A stretch of DNA of 64,000 nucleotides, taken from assembly GCA_016200135.1 (NCBI GenBank), contig JACQFI010000129.1, positions 20,468-84,467 on the forward strand, in the 5' to 3' direction. Shown here in pieces: positions 43,558-51,428 of the stretch (its first letter is position 1; the number at the start of each line of letters is the position of its first letter). The notes under the pieces were generated by a model, which did not search any database, was not told where the DNA came from, and worked only from the letters and a program-made list of their open reading frames with translations. This DNA is from Planctomycetota bacterium (GTDB lineage Bacteria > Planctomycetota > SZUA-567 > H5-PLA8). The translations under genes and the position numbers were made by a program.

Positions 43558-44295
43558 CTATGCAAAGAGCCCCGTGCCTAGCCGGACCATCGTTGCGCCC
43601 TCTTCGACGGCGATCTCGAAGTCGTTGGTCATGCCCATAGAGAGCTCGGCCAGCAAACGGTCGTACCAGCCACCCGCGTTGGCTTGCGCGAGCAATTCGC
43701 GTAGACCGCGAAAGACCGGCCGCGAGAGTCCCTCAACTTGCGCTGGCGCGTCCGCATACGGCGCCATGGTCATCAGCCCGCGCAGTTCGATTTCGGGTAG
43801 GTCCTTCGCGCGCCGCACGAAGACCTCGACCTCCGCCGGTTTGAGGCCATACTTCTGCGCCTCGCCGCTCACGTTCACTTCAGCCAGGCACGGCACCGGC
43901 GGCAGGCCCAGCTTCTTCGCTTCCTTGGCCAGGCATTCGAGCAGATGCACTGAGTCCACCGCGTCGATGCACCGGAAGCGCTGCAGCACCTGCTTGGCCT
44001 TGTTGGTCTGGAGATGCCCGATCATGTGCCAGCGCGCGCCCGCGGCGGAGGCCTCCTGCGCGAACGCGTCGATCTTCGGTTGCGCCGGCTGCAGGCGGTT
44101 CTCGGCCAGGTCCTTCACGCCAAGGCTCACCAGCGCGCGAATCTCGTCGAGACCTACCGTCTTCGTCACCGCGACCAATGTGATGGATGCCGGGTCGCGT
44201 CCGGCCTTCTTGGCAGCGGCCGCCATGCGCGCGCGGATGGACACAAGATTGGCCGCGACGCGTGTATGGAGTAATGAAGCAGACGGGTCGGGCAA
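43558..44295 (-). CDS. yggS: PLP homeostasis protein YggS
   Basis: A 245-residue YggS/PROSC PLP-binding protein. The PLP lysine is K45 in LVAVTKTVG. Other conserved blocks are GENRLQPAQPKID-like (DLAENRLQPA), WHMIGHLQTNKAK, SVHLLECLAKEAK and LSMGMTNDFEIAVEEGATMVRLGTGLF. These proteins keep pyridoxal phosphate and amino acid balance. It precedes proC on the same strand, as in many bacteria. Confidence 0.96.
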   Translation of the reverse strand: MPDPSASLLHTRVAANLVSIRARMAAAAKKAGRDPASITLVAVTKTVGLDEIRALVSLGVKDLAENRLQPAQPKIDAFAQEASAAGARWHMIGHLQTNKAKQVLQRFRCIDAVDSVHLLECLAKEAKKLGLPPVPCLAEVNVSGEAQKYGLKPAEVEVFVRRAKDLPEIELRGLMTMAPYADAPAQVEGLSRPVFRGLRELLAQANAGGWYDRLLAELSMGMTNDFEIAVEEGATMVRLGTGLFA

Positions 44296-44384
44296 GGCGG
44301 GATTCCTCGAGCGCAGCCTCGTAAAACGTAAAGAGTAAAACGCAATAACAGCATGCAGAGAAACGTAGCGGCGAGGACGTGAGT

Positions 44385-44468
44385 GTTTTACGTTTTACGT
44401 TTTACGTTTTACGTTTTACGTTTTACGTTTTACGTTTTACGTTTTACGTTTTACGTTTTACGTTTTAC
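44385..44468. repeat. 12 tandem copies of GTTTTAC
   Basis: Twelve perfect copies of GTTTTAC run from 44385 to 44468. The last two overlap the 3' end of hisE and supply its stop codon. A shorter inverted block (GTAAAACGTAAAGAGTAAAA from 44321) lies beyond the other side, so the two can form a stem. The element looks like a dispersed intergenic repeat. Confidence 0.9.
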
Positions 44469-44802
44469 GCGCCGCCTTCTCGTCCAACCCCGAGATCCCG
44501 TGCCGCTTGGCCAACTCCGTCTCGACGTCCTCGAAGCTGATCTCTTTATTCGCCATCAGCACCATGGCGTGAAAGACCAGGTCGCAGACCTCTTTGATCT
44601 GCTTCTCTTTCTCCTGCTCGCGCGCGGCCTTGATCACCTCGCCGGTCTCTTCCGCCAGTTTGCAGAGGATCGCGTCGGTGCCGCTGCGCAGGAGCGTCGC
44701 CACGTACGAATTCTCAGGCATCGTCTGCTTGCGCTCGAGCACCGTCTTAAAGACCTCGTGCAGAATCGCACCCGGTCGGGGCATGCGGGACGTGTTGGAC
44801 AT
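44458..44802 (-). CDS. hisE: phosphoribosyl-ATP pyrophosphatase
   Basis: HisE hydrolyses PR-ATP to PR-AMP in histidine synthesis. The 114-residue MazG-like protein has the conserved LAEETGEVIKAAREQEKEKQ, EVCDLVFHAMVLMA and the C-terminal ELAKRHGISGLDEKAARK. AAGGAG seven bases upstream sets ATG 44802. The last residues (ARKT) and the stop are encoded by the GTTTTAC repeat. No other his gene is in the window. Confidence 0.95.
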   Translation of the reverse strand: MSNTSRMPRPGAILHEVFKTVLERKQTMPENSYVATLLRSGTDAILCKLAEETGEVIKAAREQEKEKQIKEVCDLVFHAMVLMANKEISFEDVETELAKRHGISGLDEKAARKT

Positions 44803-44897
44803 TGCGGGCTCCTTAACTGAATTTGTCGTTTGTCATTGGTCGATTCTCATCTGTCATTGCTCACATCTTCTAGCCGGAAATGAGAAATGACAAATCT

Positions 44898-46091
44898 CTA
44901 CAGTTCTCCTCGCAAAAACCTTCTCATCAGATCGTAACCGTGCTCGACCTTCACCTTCGATTGCCGCGCCGCGCCTTCGTTGTACGCGATGCCCAGCGGC
45001 GCGAAGCCCGGCCCCCATGCGAGGAACGGAATCTGCTCGGTCGCATGCGCCTTCAGCGCGCAAGGCGTCGAATGATCCGGGCAGAGCAGCAGGCGCATCT
45101 GGCCGGACTTGGCGGCTTCGCAGGAAGCAAGCGGGCCAATCACCTTCTCGTCGATGGCCTCGAGCGACTCGGTCTTGTGCTTGTGGTCGCCCAGGTGGCC
45201 GCACTCGTCCGGCGCTTCGATGTGGACGAAGACCAGATCGTGCCGCGCGAGCGCCTCGATCGCGTACCGCGCCTTGGCCGCATAGTCGGTATCGATGAAG
45301 CCGGTGATAGCGGGGACGTTCAGGACTTCGAGGCCAAGATAAAGGCCGAGGCTCTTAAGCAAGTCAACGGCGCTGATCATAGCGCCGCCGATCCCGTAGG
45401 TCTCGCGGAAGCCGGGCAGGCTCGGGCGCGGGCCGTGGCCCCAGAGCCAGATCTGCGTCGCGGGATTCTCGTCGCGGTCCATGCGCGCCTTGGTGACCGG
45501 ATGCGCAGCAAAGAGCGGCTTCGAGCGCTCCATCAGGTCCAACAGCAGCGGCGCGTCGGCGCCCTTCGGAAGATAGTTGGCGATTTGCTTACCGGTGATG
45601 TTGTGCGGCGCGGTGCACTGGGCATCCAGCGGTCCGCCTTTCTTCACCACAAGAATATGGCGGTACTGCACGCCGGGGTAGAAGCGCAAGTCCTCTTTGC
45701 CAAGCTCCCGGTCCACGGCCTCGATCAATTGCCGGCTCTCCTCGCTCTTGATGTGCCCGGCCGAGTAGTCCACCATCACGCCGTCTTCGACGGTGACGGT
45801 GTTGCAGCGCACGGCGATCTCGCCGGGCTGCAGGTCGATGCCGAGAGACTTGGCCTCGATGGGCGCGCGGCCGGTGTGGTGCTTCTTCGGATCGAAGCCG
45901 AGCAGCGACATGCAGCAGACGTCGGAGCCGTTGTCCATACCCTCGGGCGCGTGCTGCGTGCGGCCGACGACGCCGTCTTTGGCCAGGCGCTGCAGGTTCG
46001 GCATGCGCGCAGCTTCCAGCGGTGTGCGGTTGTTCAGGGCGGCGATAGGCCAATCGGCCGCGCCGTCGATGCAGAGCACCACGTATTTCAT
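44898..46091 (-). CDS. apgM: archaeal-type cofactor-independent phosphoglycerate mutase
   Basis: ApgM of the alkaline-phosphatase superfamily interconverts 3- and 2-phosphoglycerate in glycolysis. The 397-residue protein has the metal-binding start VVLCIDGAADWP and the nucleophile serine in NGSDVCCMSLLGFDP. Later metal ligands are in HIEAPDECGHLGDHKHK and LLCPDHSTPCALKAH. The middle ApgM-specific domain is intact (AGHIKSEESRQLIE). This form is common in archaea and some bacteria. It is the only glycolytic gene here, close to hisE. Confidence 0.94.
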   Translation of the reverse strand: MKYVVLCIDGAADWPIAALNNRTPLEAARMPNLQRLAKDGVVGRTQHAPEGMDNGSDVCCMSLLGFDPKKHHTGRAPIEAKSLGIDLQPGEIAVRCNTVTVEDGVMVDYSAGHIKSEESRQLIEAVDRELGKEDLRFYPGVQYRHILVVKKGGPLDAQCTAPHNITGKQIANYLPKGADAPLLLDLMERSKPLFAAHPVTKARMDRDENPATQIWLWGHGPRPSLPGFRETYGIGGAMISAVDLLKSLGLYLGLEVLNVPAITGFIDTDYAAKARYAIEALARHDLVFVHIEAPDECGHLGDHKHKTESLEAIDEKVIGPLASCEAAKSGQMRLLLCPDHSTPCALKAHATEQIPFLAWGPGFAPLGIAYNEGAARQSKVKVEHGYDLMRRFLRGEL

Positions 46092-46282
46092 GCGGACAAG
46101 GACTCCAGAATCCCAGCGCTTCTTACTCCCCTACGCATCATAGGCGAGCCGATTGCGGTCTGCAACACGTGCCACGGCCTGCGGTTGAGAATATCCGCAA
46201 GAAGCCGAAAAACCGGCAGCAGGACAGCCTCTCCCCCGTCTTCATTGCGAACGAACGCTCGACGCAAGGCGAGAGGCCGATC

Positions 46283-46978
46283 ATGAGAACGTCCGGTGCA
46301 TCGAAGGCTCTGTTCGCAAGCGCACTCCTCATTTTCGCGCTGGCGCTGCCCGGGGCCGAGCCGGCCCCCCAGCCGCCTGCGGAAAAACCCGCACCTCCCG
46401 CCCCCGACGCCAAACGAGTGAAAGAACTCGCGGGTAATTTGGCCAGCGAGACCTACGACGAACGCGAGCAAGCCCAGCAAGAATTGGTGAAGATGGGCGA
46501 GGCCGTCGTCGCGGAGCTCGAGAAGCTCAAGGCGGAGATTACCGACGCGGAGGCGCAAGCGCGCGTTGAACGGATCAAGACCACGTTCGCAGACCGGAAG
46601 CTCCAAGCCGAGCTCGACGCGCTCAAGGAGACGATGGCCGACGCCGCCAATCATCTCGAAAACGGCATAAAGCTTAATGCCGCGAAAGCAAAGCTGGAGG
46701 AGGTGGCTGGTCTCTTGAAGAAGCGCTACGGAAACAATGCAGTTCAAACGAAAGTGGCCGAATTGTACCTCCAGATGGGCCAGATCTTCTACCGGAGCTA
46801 TCGGGTTGCGGAGAAGAGCAAGAAGGATGTTTTGGCGGAGGCCCAAAAGTTGCTCGAGAAAAGCGTGGACGCCTATGACGAATACCTGCAAGCCCACCCC
46901 GACGACGTCCTGAGCACGCAACAGCAGACCGAGGCGCAGATGATTCTGTATGCGTGCCGGAAGTACAGAACTTTGTAA
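46283..46978 (+). CDS. secreted coiled-coil protein with HEAT-like segment
   Basis: 231 residues from ATG 46283, with GAGAGG upstream. The signal peptide is LFASALLIFALALPGAEP with cleavage near Ala. A HEAT-like segment (ELAGNLASETYDEREQAQQE, VKMGEAVVAELEK) follows, then charged helices. This segment is common in secreted planctomycete proteins. No function is assigned. It overlaps the next gene by 29 bases when that gene's first ATG is used, so the two are probably co-transcribed. Confidence 0.7.
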   Translation: MRTSGASKALFASALLIFALALPGAEPAPQPPAEKPAPPAPDAKRVKELAGNLASETYDEREQAQQELVKMGEAVVAELEKLKAEITDAEAQARVERIKTTFADRKLQAELDALKETMADAANHLENGIKLNAAKAKLEEVAGLLKKRYGNNAVQTKVAELYLQMGQIFYRSYRVAEKSKKDVLAEAQKLLEKSVDAYDEYLQAHPDDVLSTQQQTEAQMILYACRKYRTL

Positions 46979-47939
46979 GCCCAATTTGGAGAAGTTCTTG
47001 TTGCGTTGCTTTCGCCGATACGGCTGCTACCTGTTGCTTGGCGCTGCGCTCGCACGTGGTGAAGGATTCGCCGCCGAGACTCCGCCCACGCGCGAACCCC
47101 GTCCGGTCTCCGCCAAAACCGAAGTCGAAAAGATCGCTGCGTTGCTGGCGGCCATCGCCGGAGCCGACGCCAAATATACCTTCATTCGCAACGGCGAAAA
47201 ACACACCGGCGCGGAAGCCGCGGCGCATATCCGCACGAAACGCGAGAAGGCCAAGGATAAGGTCAAGACGGCAAAGCAATTTATCGAACTGTGCGCGACC
47301 CAATCGGAGATGACCGGCACGCCTTATTCTGTATTGAATCTCGCGGACGGCAAGACCGTGCCGTTGGCCGAATGGCTGAACGGCCTGCTTGCCGAAATGG
47401 AAAAGCTCCCGGCGCCGCCAAAGGCCGAAGCGGCGGCCGAGACGCCGAGCGTCGAAGAACTCTTGAAGAGACTCGGCGCGGACGACTTCGAGACGCGCGA
47501 GAAGTCCACGGAGGCGCTCATCCGCCTCGGCGCGCCGGCGCTGGACGCAATCGCTAAGTACGAGAAGGCAAGCGCCGACCCGGAAGTCCAGGCGCGCTGC
47601 GCCAAGATTCGCAACGCCATCGGCGATCCCAACAGGACCGCCGCGCATGTGCTCGAGGCGCTCGAGAAGAGCAACGCGACTTTTTTGCGGCCGGGAGGCC
47701 ATCTGCTGGGCTCGAAGTTCGACGGCAAGAATTTCGCCGCGCATCTGCGCGCAAAGGCCATGCTCCAGAAATTCGAACTCACCCGCCCCGCCCGCGAGTT
47801 CGTGGACGAGATCGCCGAGAAGTCCTCGCTGCACGACAGCGCCTATCGCGTGGTCTTTGAAGACGGCAAAGAGCAGGACCTCAAGGCCTGGCTGGTGGAG
47901 ACGCTCAAGATTCCCGTCGCGCACGAGAAGAAGCCCTGA
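46950..47939 (+). CDS. secreted protein with two DUF5329-like domains
   Basis: The 329-residue product has a signal-like CYLLLGAALARGEGFAAE. Domain 1 (about 60-150) matches DUF5329: KYTFIRNGEKHTGAEAAAHI, KTAKQFIELCATQSEMTG. A HEAT-like segment (LGADDFETREKSTEALIRLG) then leads to a second, diverged copy (about 235-320: KNFAAHLRAKAMLQKFELTR, FVDEIAEKSSLHDSAYRVVF). The start is uncertain: ATG 46950 overlaps the previous gene, and a TTG at 47001 with GGAGAAG upstream fits the signal peptide better. Function is unknown; the tandem domain layout suggests duplication. Confidence 0.78.
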   Translation: MRAGSTELCKPNLEKFLLRCFRRYGCYLLLGAALARGEGFAAETPPTREPRPVSAKTEVEKIAALLAAIAGADAKYTFIRNGEKHTGAEAAAHIRTKREKAKDKVKTAKQFIELCATQSEMTGTPYSVLNLADGKTVPLAEWLNGLLAEMEKLPAPPKAEAAAETPSVEELLKRLGADDFETREKSTEALIRLGAPALDAIAKYEKASADPEVQARCAKIRNAIGDPNRTAAHVLEALEKSNATFLRPGGHLLGSKFDGKNFAAHLRAKAMLQKFELTRPAREFVDEIAEKSSLHDSAYRVVFEDGKEQDLKAWLVETLKIPVAHEKKP

Positions 47940-48045
47940 GCGCTCAGCGCTAAGATGATTGACGAGGACACTTTTACAATTTGCATGCGACATCTCTGGC
48001 AGCGGAAGCCGTTCGTACGGTCTCCCACTTTCATTGCAATACTCG

Positions 48046-48849
48046 CTAAGCGTTGCGGCTCATTCTTGGTCCGGTGAGAACGCGGCGCTGGTACTCTTTC
48101 TGCAAGCGCGGCGCAGTGCGATCCTTCTTCACCGTGCGAATGTCTTGCGCGAGGGCCGCGGCGAGTTTCTCGATGAGCTCGCGGCCTTTTTTTTCATCGG
48201 CTCCGGCCGGGTTGCCCGCGAAGTGCTCGGGGAAGTCCGCATACCAGAACATGCCGGTGTGAATCTCGCCCAAGTGCGCGAGGCGGTTCAGCTTGGCGGG
48301 TGGCTTCTTGAAATTTCGCATCCGCACCGAGGCCGGGCGCGCGGCGAGGATCTCGCTGGTCTCGGCCTTACCGGCGTGGCCGTCGAGTGGCGTGCCGAAA
48401 ATCTCGCGGATGAGCCGCGCACGCGTCTTTAAATGCGGCGCCATGTAGAGGGTGTAATCCCGTGCGCGGTCCAGCGCGGCGATCGCGAAATGCGGTAGGA
48501 ACGCATTGTTTCCGCCGTGGCCGTTCACGAGCAGGATTTTAGTGAAACCATTGCGATGGATCTCGTCGCAGGTGGCTTCCAGCAGTTCCCAAATGAGCCA
48601 CGGCGGCAGCGCGACGGTGCCGTGCGCGTGCTTGGCTTCCGCGATCTGTGTGAAGTAGTAATGCGGGAAGACGACCGCCGGTTCCAGCTTCGCGGCGCGC
48701 TCGCAGACGGCCCGTACCGCGAGCAGATCGGTGCCGACGGGCAGGTGGTCGCCGTGCTTTTCCATCACGCCGAGCGGCAGCACGCACACCCCGGCGCTCT
48801 GCTTGACCGCGCGTGGGAAATCCTTGGCGGTCAGGTCCTCCCAATTCAT
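48046..48849 (-). CDS. creatininase-family amidohydrolase
   Basis: A 267-residue creatininase-family enzyme. Metal-binding residues are seen in VMEKHGDHLPVGTD, LLVNGHGGNN and DGHAGKAETSE. The family hydrolyses cyclic amides such as creatinine or formylated pterin intermediates; the substrate here is not defined. ATG 48849 has AAGGAG seven bases upstream. It follows the sulfatase gene by 16 bases and is the last gene of the GntR-sulfatase-creatininase unit. Confidence 0.9.
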   Translation of the reverse strand: MNWEDLTAKDFPRAVKQSAGVCVLPLGVMEKHGDHLPVGTDLLAVRAVCERAAKLEPAVVFPHYYFTQIAEAKHAHGTVALPPWLIWELLEATCDEIHRNGFTKILLVNGHGGNNAFLPHFAIAALDRARDYTLYMAPHLKTRARLIREIFGTPLDGHAGKAETSEILAARPASVRMRNFKKPPAKLNRLAHLGEIHTGMFWYADFPEHFAGNPAGADEKKGRELIEKLAAALAQDIRTVKKDRTAPRLQKEYQRRVLTGPRMSRNA

Positions 48850-48865
48850 GCCGAACTCCTTTAAT

Positions 48866-50320
48866 TCAGGCGAAGACCGCGGGGTAGCCAGGCGCGGGCG
48901 TGAACCCCAGGTCGCCGCGCTTGAGCACCGCCTCGCGCCCGCCATTCAGCGCAAGCAACTCCGCCTGCCGTCTCTTCGCGCGCGCATCGACCGAGTCCGG
49001 ATCGCAGAGGCGGTAAAGACATTCTCGGCACTCCGTCAGCGTCCGCGCGTAGCGCGGATCTTCGGCCAAGTCGTTCAATTCTTCGGGGTCGCGTTCGAGG
49101 TCGAAGAGTTGCGGACGATACGCGGCGTAGTGCACGTACTTGTAGCGGCCGTGCCGGATCATGAACGCGCCGGTTGTCGAGCCCATGCCGTGGTATTCGG
49201 AGAGCACGGTCCGCTCGGGACGTTCGCCTTGCGCCAACTTAAGGAGCGAATGCCCGGGCTGGCCGTCGTACATCTCCGGCCGGTCCTGGCCTACGCATTG
49301 CATCACGGTTGGGTAGACGTCGAGCAGACTCGCGGGGGCGTCGACGCGCTTGCCCGCAGAAATGTCCGGGCCGCTCACGATCAGCGGCACACGCGCGACC
49401 TCCTCGTACATGGTCGATTTGCCCCACAGGCCGCGCGCGCCCAGGTTGTCGCCGTGGTCGCTCGTGTAGATGACGCGCGTGTTCTCGTTGAGGCCACAAG
49501 CGTCGACCGTGCGCAGTATCTTGCCGACGTTGTCGTCCACGAACGAGCAGAGCCCGAAGTACGCTGCGACGGCCTTGCGCAGTTTCTCCGCGTCGAAGTA
49601 CTTGTCGTAGTTGAAGCTCCCGGCGTAGTCGCGCAGGTACGGATGGCCGGGGCGCTCGCCCGGCGCGTAACATTTAGGAATGGGCATCCGCTCAAGCGGA
49701 TAGCGGTAGTAGAACTCGGCCGGCGCAATGAGCGGAAAATGCGGCGAGACGAACGAGACGAAGAGCACCCAAGGCTTTTCGGTATGCTTGGGGGCCTCTT
49801 CGCGCAGCCAAATCTGCGCGCGCGTGACGATCTCGCGGTCGTAGGCAGTATACGGCGATTCACCGGGCCCGGCCAGTTTGGCGATCTTCCAGGCCATGCC
49901 GCGCTCGGGCAGGTCGTCGCGGATCAGGCCCAGCAGGTCGCCTTTGCCCTCGAGGATGTTCATCGGCACGATCTCGCGGCTGAAGCCGCAGTCGTCGCCC
50001 TCGCGCCCGCGAAAGTGCAGCTTACCGATCGAATCGACGCGGTGCCCGGCTTCGCGCACGCGGTGGTGCCAGCTCGGCACGGAGCCTTCGTAGGCGTCGG
50101 CGTTGTCCCAGTAACCGATCTGGTGGAGGTACTTGCCCGTGGCGAACGCCGCACGCGCCGGCACGCAGACGGGGCACGGCGTGTACGCGGAGGTGAACCT
50201 CGTCCCGCGCGCCGCCAGCCCATCGAGGTTGGGCGTCTGGACGAGCGGATGGCCTTCGGCACCCATGATCTTGGGGTTGTGCTCGTCGGACATGATGATG
50301 AGCAGGTTGGACGGTTTCAT
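48866..50320 (-). CDS. type I sulfatase with FGly motif
   Basis: A 484-residue sulfatase of the alkaline-phosphatase superfamily. The formylglycine cysteine is C52 in CVPAR, a CxPxR motif that needs FGly-generating enzyme. Metal ligands are in IIMSDEHNP and VIYTSDHGDNLG. Other blocks are SIGKLHFRG and PWVLFVSFVSPHFP. It may desulfate glycans or aryl sulfates. No signal peptide is visible, so it could act in the cytoplasm or be exported by another route. ATG 50320 has AAAGG upstream and overlaps the regulator's stop by four bases. Confidence 0.93.
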   Translation of the reverse strand: MKPSNLLIIMSDEHNPKIMGAEGHPLVQTPNLDGLAARGTRFTSAYTPCPVCVPARAAFATGKYLHQIGYWDNADAYEGSVPSWHHRVREAGHRVDSIGKLHFRGREGDDCGFSREIVPMNILEGKGDLLGLIRDDLPERGMAWKIAKLAGPGESPYTAYDREIVTRAQIWLREEAPKHTEKPWVLFVSFVSPHFPLIAPAEFYYRYPLERMPIPKCYAPGERPGHPYLRDYAGSFNYDKYFDAEKLRKAVAAYFGLCSFVDDNVGKILRTVDACGLNENTRVIYTSDHGDNLGARGLWGKSTMYEEVARVPLIVSGPDISAGKRVDAPASLLDVYPTVMQCVGQDRPEMYDGQPGHSLLKLAQGERPERTVLSEYHGMGSTTGAFMIRHGRYKYVHYAAYRPQLFDLERDPEELNDLAEDPRYARTLTECRECLYRLCDPDSVDARAKRRQAELLALNGGREAVLKRGDLGFTPAPGYPAVFA

Positions 50321-51126
50321 CGCGCGGCCTTTCGATTGGAAAAACTCGGCGCCCACGTGCCGGGGACATCCGAGACCACGAGCTTGCGGTGATTGGGCGG
50401 AATAAAGATCTGCTGAAAGTAGACGGATGCACCCTGCGGCGACGAGGCGCTGGCTTCGAGCAGCGTGCCGCCGGTGTTGAGCGGGAGCTGCAGCACCTGG
50501 TTGACCGCGCGAGGCAGCGTGAGGGCCTGCAGCGTGTGCGCGAAGCGGACCGCGGGCAGGTGGAATTCGCGCGCGAGGACAAGCTTGAAGTTGGCAGCGT
50601 CGAGTTCCGCCAGCGGACGCTTAAGCAGGCTGGAGAAGCGCGCCGCATCGAGAAAGAAACGGCTGTAGACGCAGAACTCCCCGCCGATATCGAGCAAGCG
50701 GTCAATCTGCACCGCGCCTTCAGGCGGCCCGCCCAAGTGCCGCGACCAGGGACCGCGTTCCAGCGTGCGTTCGCGTTTGACCACTTTAGGAAAGACGGGC
50801 AGGAAGCCGCTGCCGTCCTCGTTGAGGAAGCGGCAGTGCCAGGGCTCCTTCATGGCTGGGCGCAGCGGCGCGACGTACGTCCCGCGCTTCTGGCGGCGGA
50901 CGATCACGCCGTCCTCGGCCAATTGCCGCAACGCGCGCTGAACGGTACCGAGGCTGAACGGCAGCAGGCGGGCCAGCGCGGCCTCGTTGGGCAGGCGTTC
51001 TCCCGGCCGCCAGTGACCGCTGGCGACCGCGGCGAGCATGGCCTCGCTGAGGCGCGCGTATTTCGGCACGCTTGTGCCCGGTTCAGAGGCGAGATCGCGC
51101 AGTTCGGGGGGGATGGCGGCTTTCAT
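50317..51126 (-). CDS. GntR-family regulator of the sulfatase operon
   Basis: A 269-residue GntR/HutC-type regulator. The winged helix is at about 20-90 (PGERLPNEAALARLLPFSLGTVQRALRQL, VIVRRQKRGTYVAP), and a UTRA-like effector domain follows (about 105-255: FCVYSRFFLDAARFSSLLKR and HTLQALTLPRAVNQVLQLP). It is first in an operon with the sulfatase (four-base stop-start overlap) and creatininase. The AT-rich, dyad-rich region directly upstream (51142-51181) is a plausible autoregulatory operator. Confidence 0.9.
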   Translation of the reverse strand: MKAAIPPELRDLASEPGTSVPKYARLSEAMLAAVASGHWRPGERLPNEAALARLLPFSLGTVQRALRQLAEDGVIVRRQKRGTYVAPLRPAMKEPWHCRFLNEDGSGFLPVFPKVVKRERTLERGPWSRHLGGPPEGAVQIDRLLDIGGEFCVYSRFFLDAARFSSLLKRPLAELDAANFKLVLAREFHLPAVRFAHTLQALTLPRAVNQVLQLPLNTGGTLLEASASSPQGASVYFQQIFIPPNHRKLVVSDVPGTWAPSFSNRKAAR

Positions 51127-51141
51127 GCCGATGGTCTCCGC

Positions 51142-51181
51142 ACTATTAACTATGGTTTAAATAGTAATATACTATATAGTA
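51142..51181 (-). promoter_or_regulatory. AT-rich operator region with ACTAT/ATAGT dyads
   Basis: TACTATATAGTA (51170-51181) is a perfect palindrome. ACTAT occurs at 51142 and 51149, and ATAGT at 51161. The block lies 16 to 55 bases before the GntR start and breaks the local high GC, fitting a GntR-type operator plus promoter. Confidence 0.6.
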
Positions 51182-51428
51182 AATACAAGACAGATATCCT
51201 GCAATTCTATTGCCTCGATGAATCGGCAATCCGTTGAGATCGGAAGAAATCCAGGCGGAAGACTGTGCTCTTGTGCAACCGTGTGCCAATCGGCATGTAC
51301 TTGAGCGGAAACAACTTCGCGCTTTGAGTCAAAAGGGATTCACTGAATCCAACCGACGCATTTAAAGCGCAAGTATTCGGTCACTTGCACTATTCTATCT
51401 GCGTGGAAGCGGAGAGGGGACGCGGTCG
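51182..51428. other. divergent intergenic region before beta-helix gene
   Basis: It holds two hairpin-forming dyads: GGATTC-ACT-GAATCC (51336-51350) and GCGCAAGT/ACTTGCAC with an eight-base spacer (51367-51390). The second is placed as an operator for the following gene. No gene and no clear -35/-10 pair are seen. Confidence 0.4.

Noticed and set aside
44385..44468. CRISPR array
   Set aside because: The GTTTTAC units are seven bases long with no spacers; it is a simple tandem repeat.
48731..50392. 553-codon open frame opposite sulfatase and creatininase
   Set aside because: It spans two convincing genes on the other strand and has no motif.
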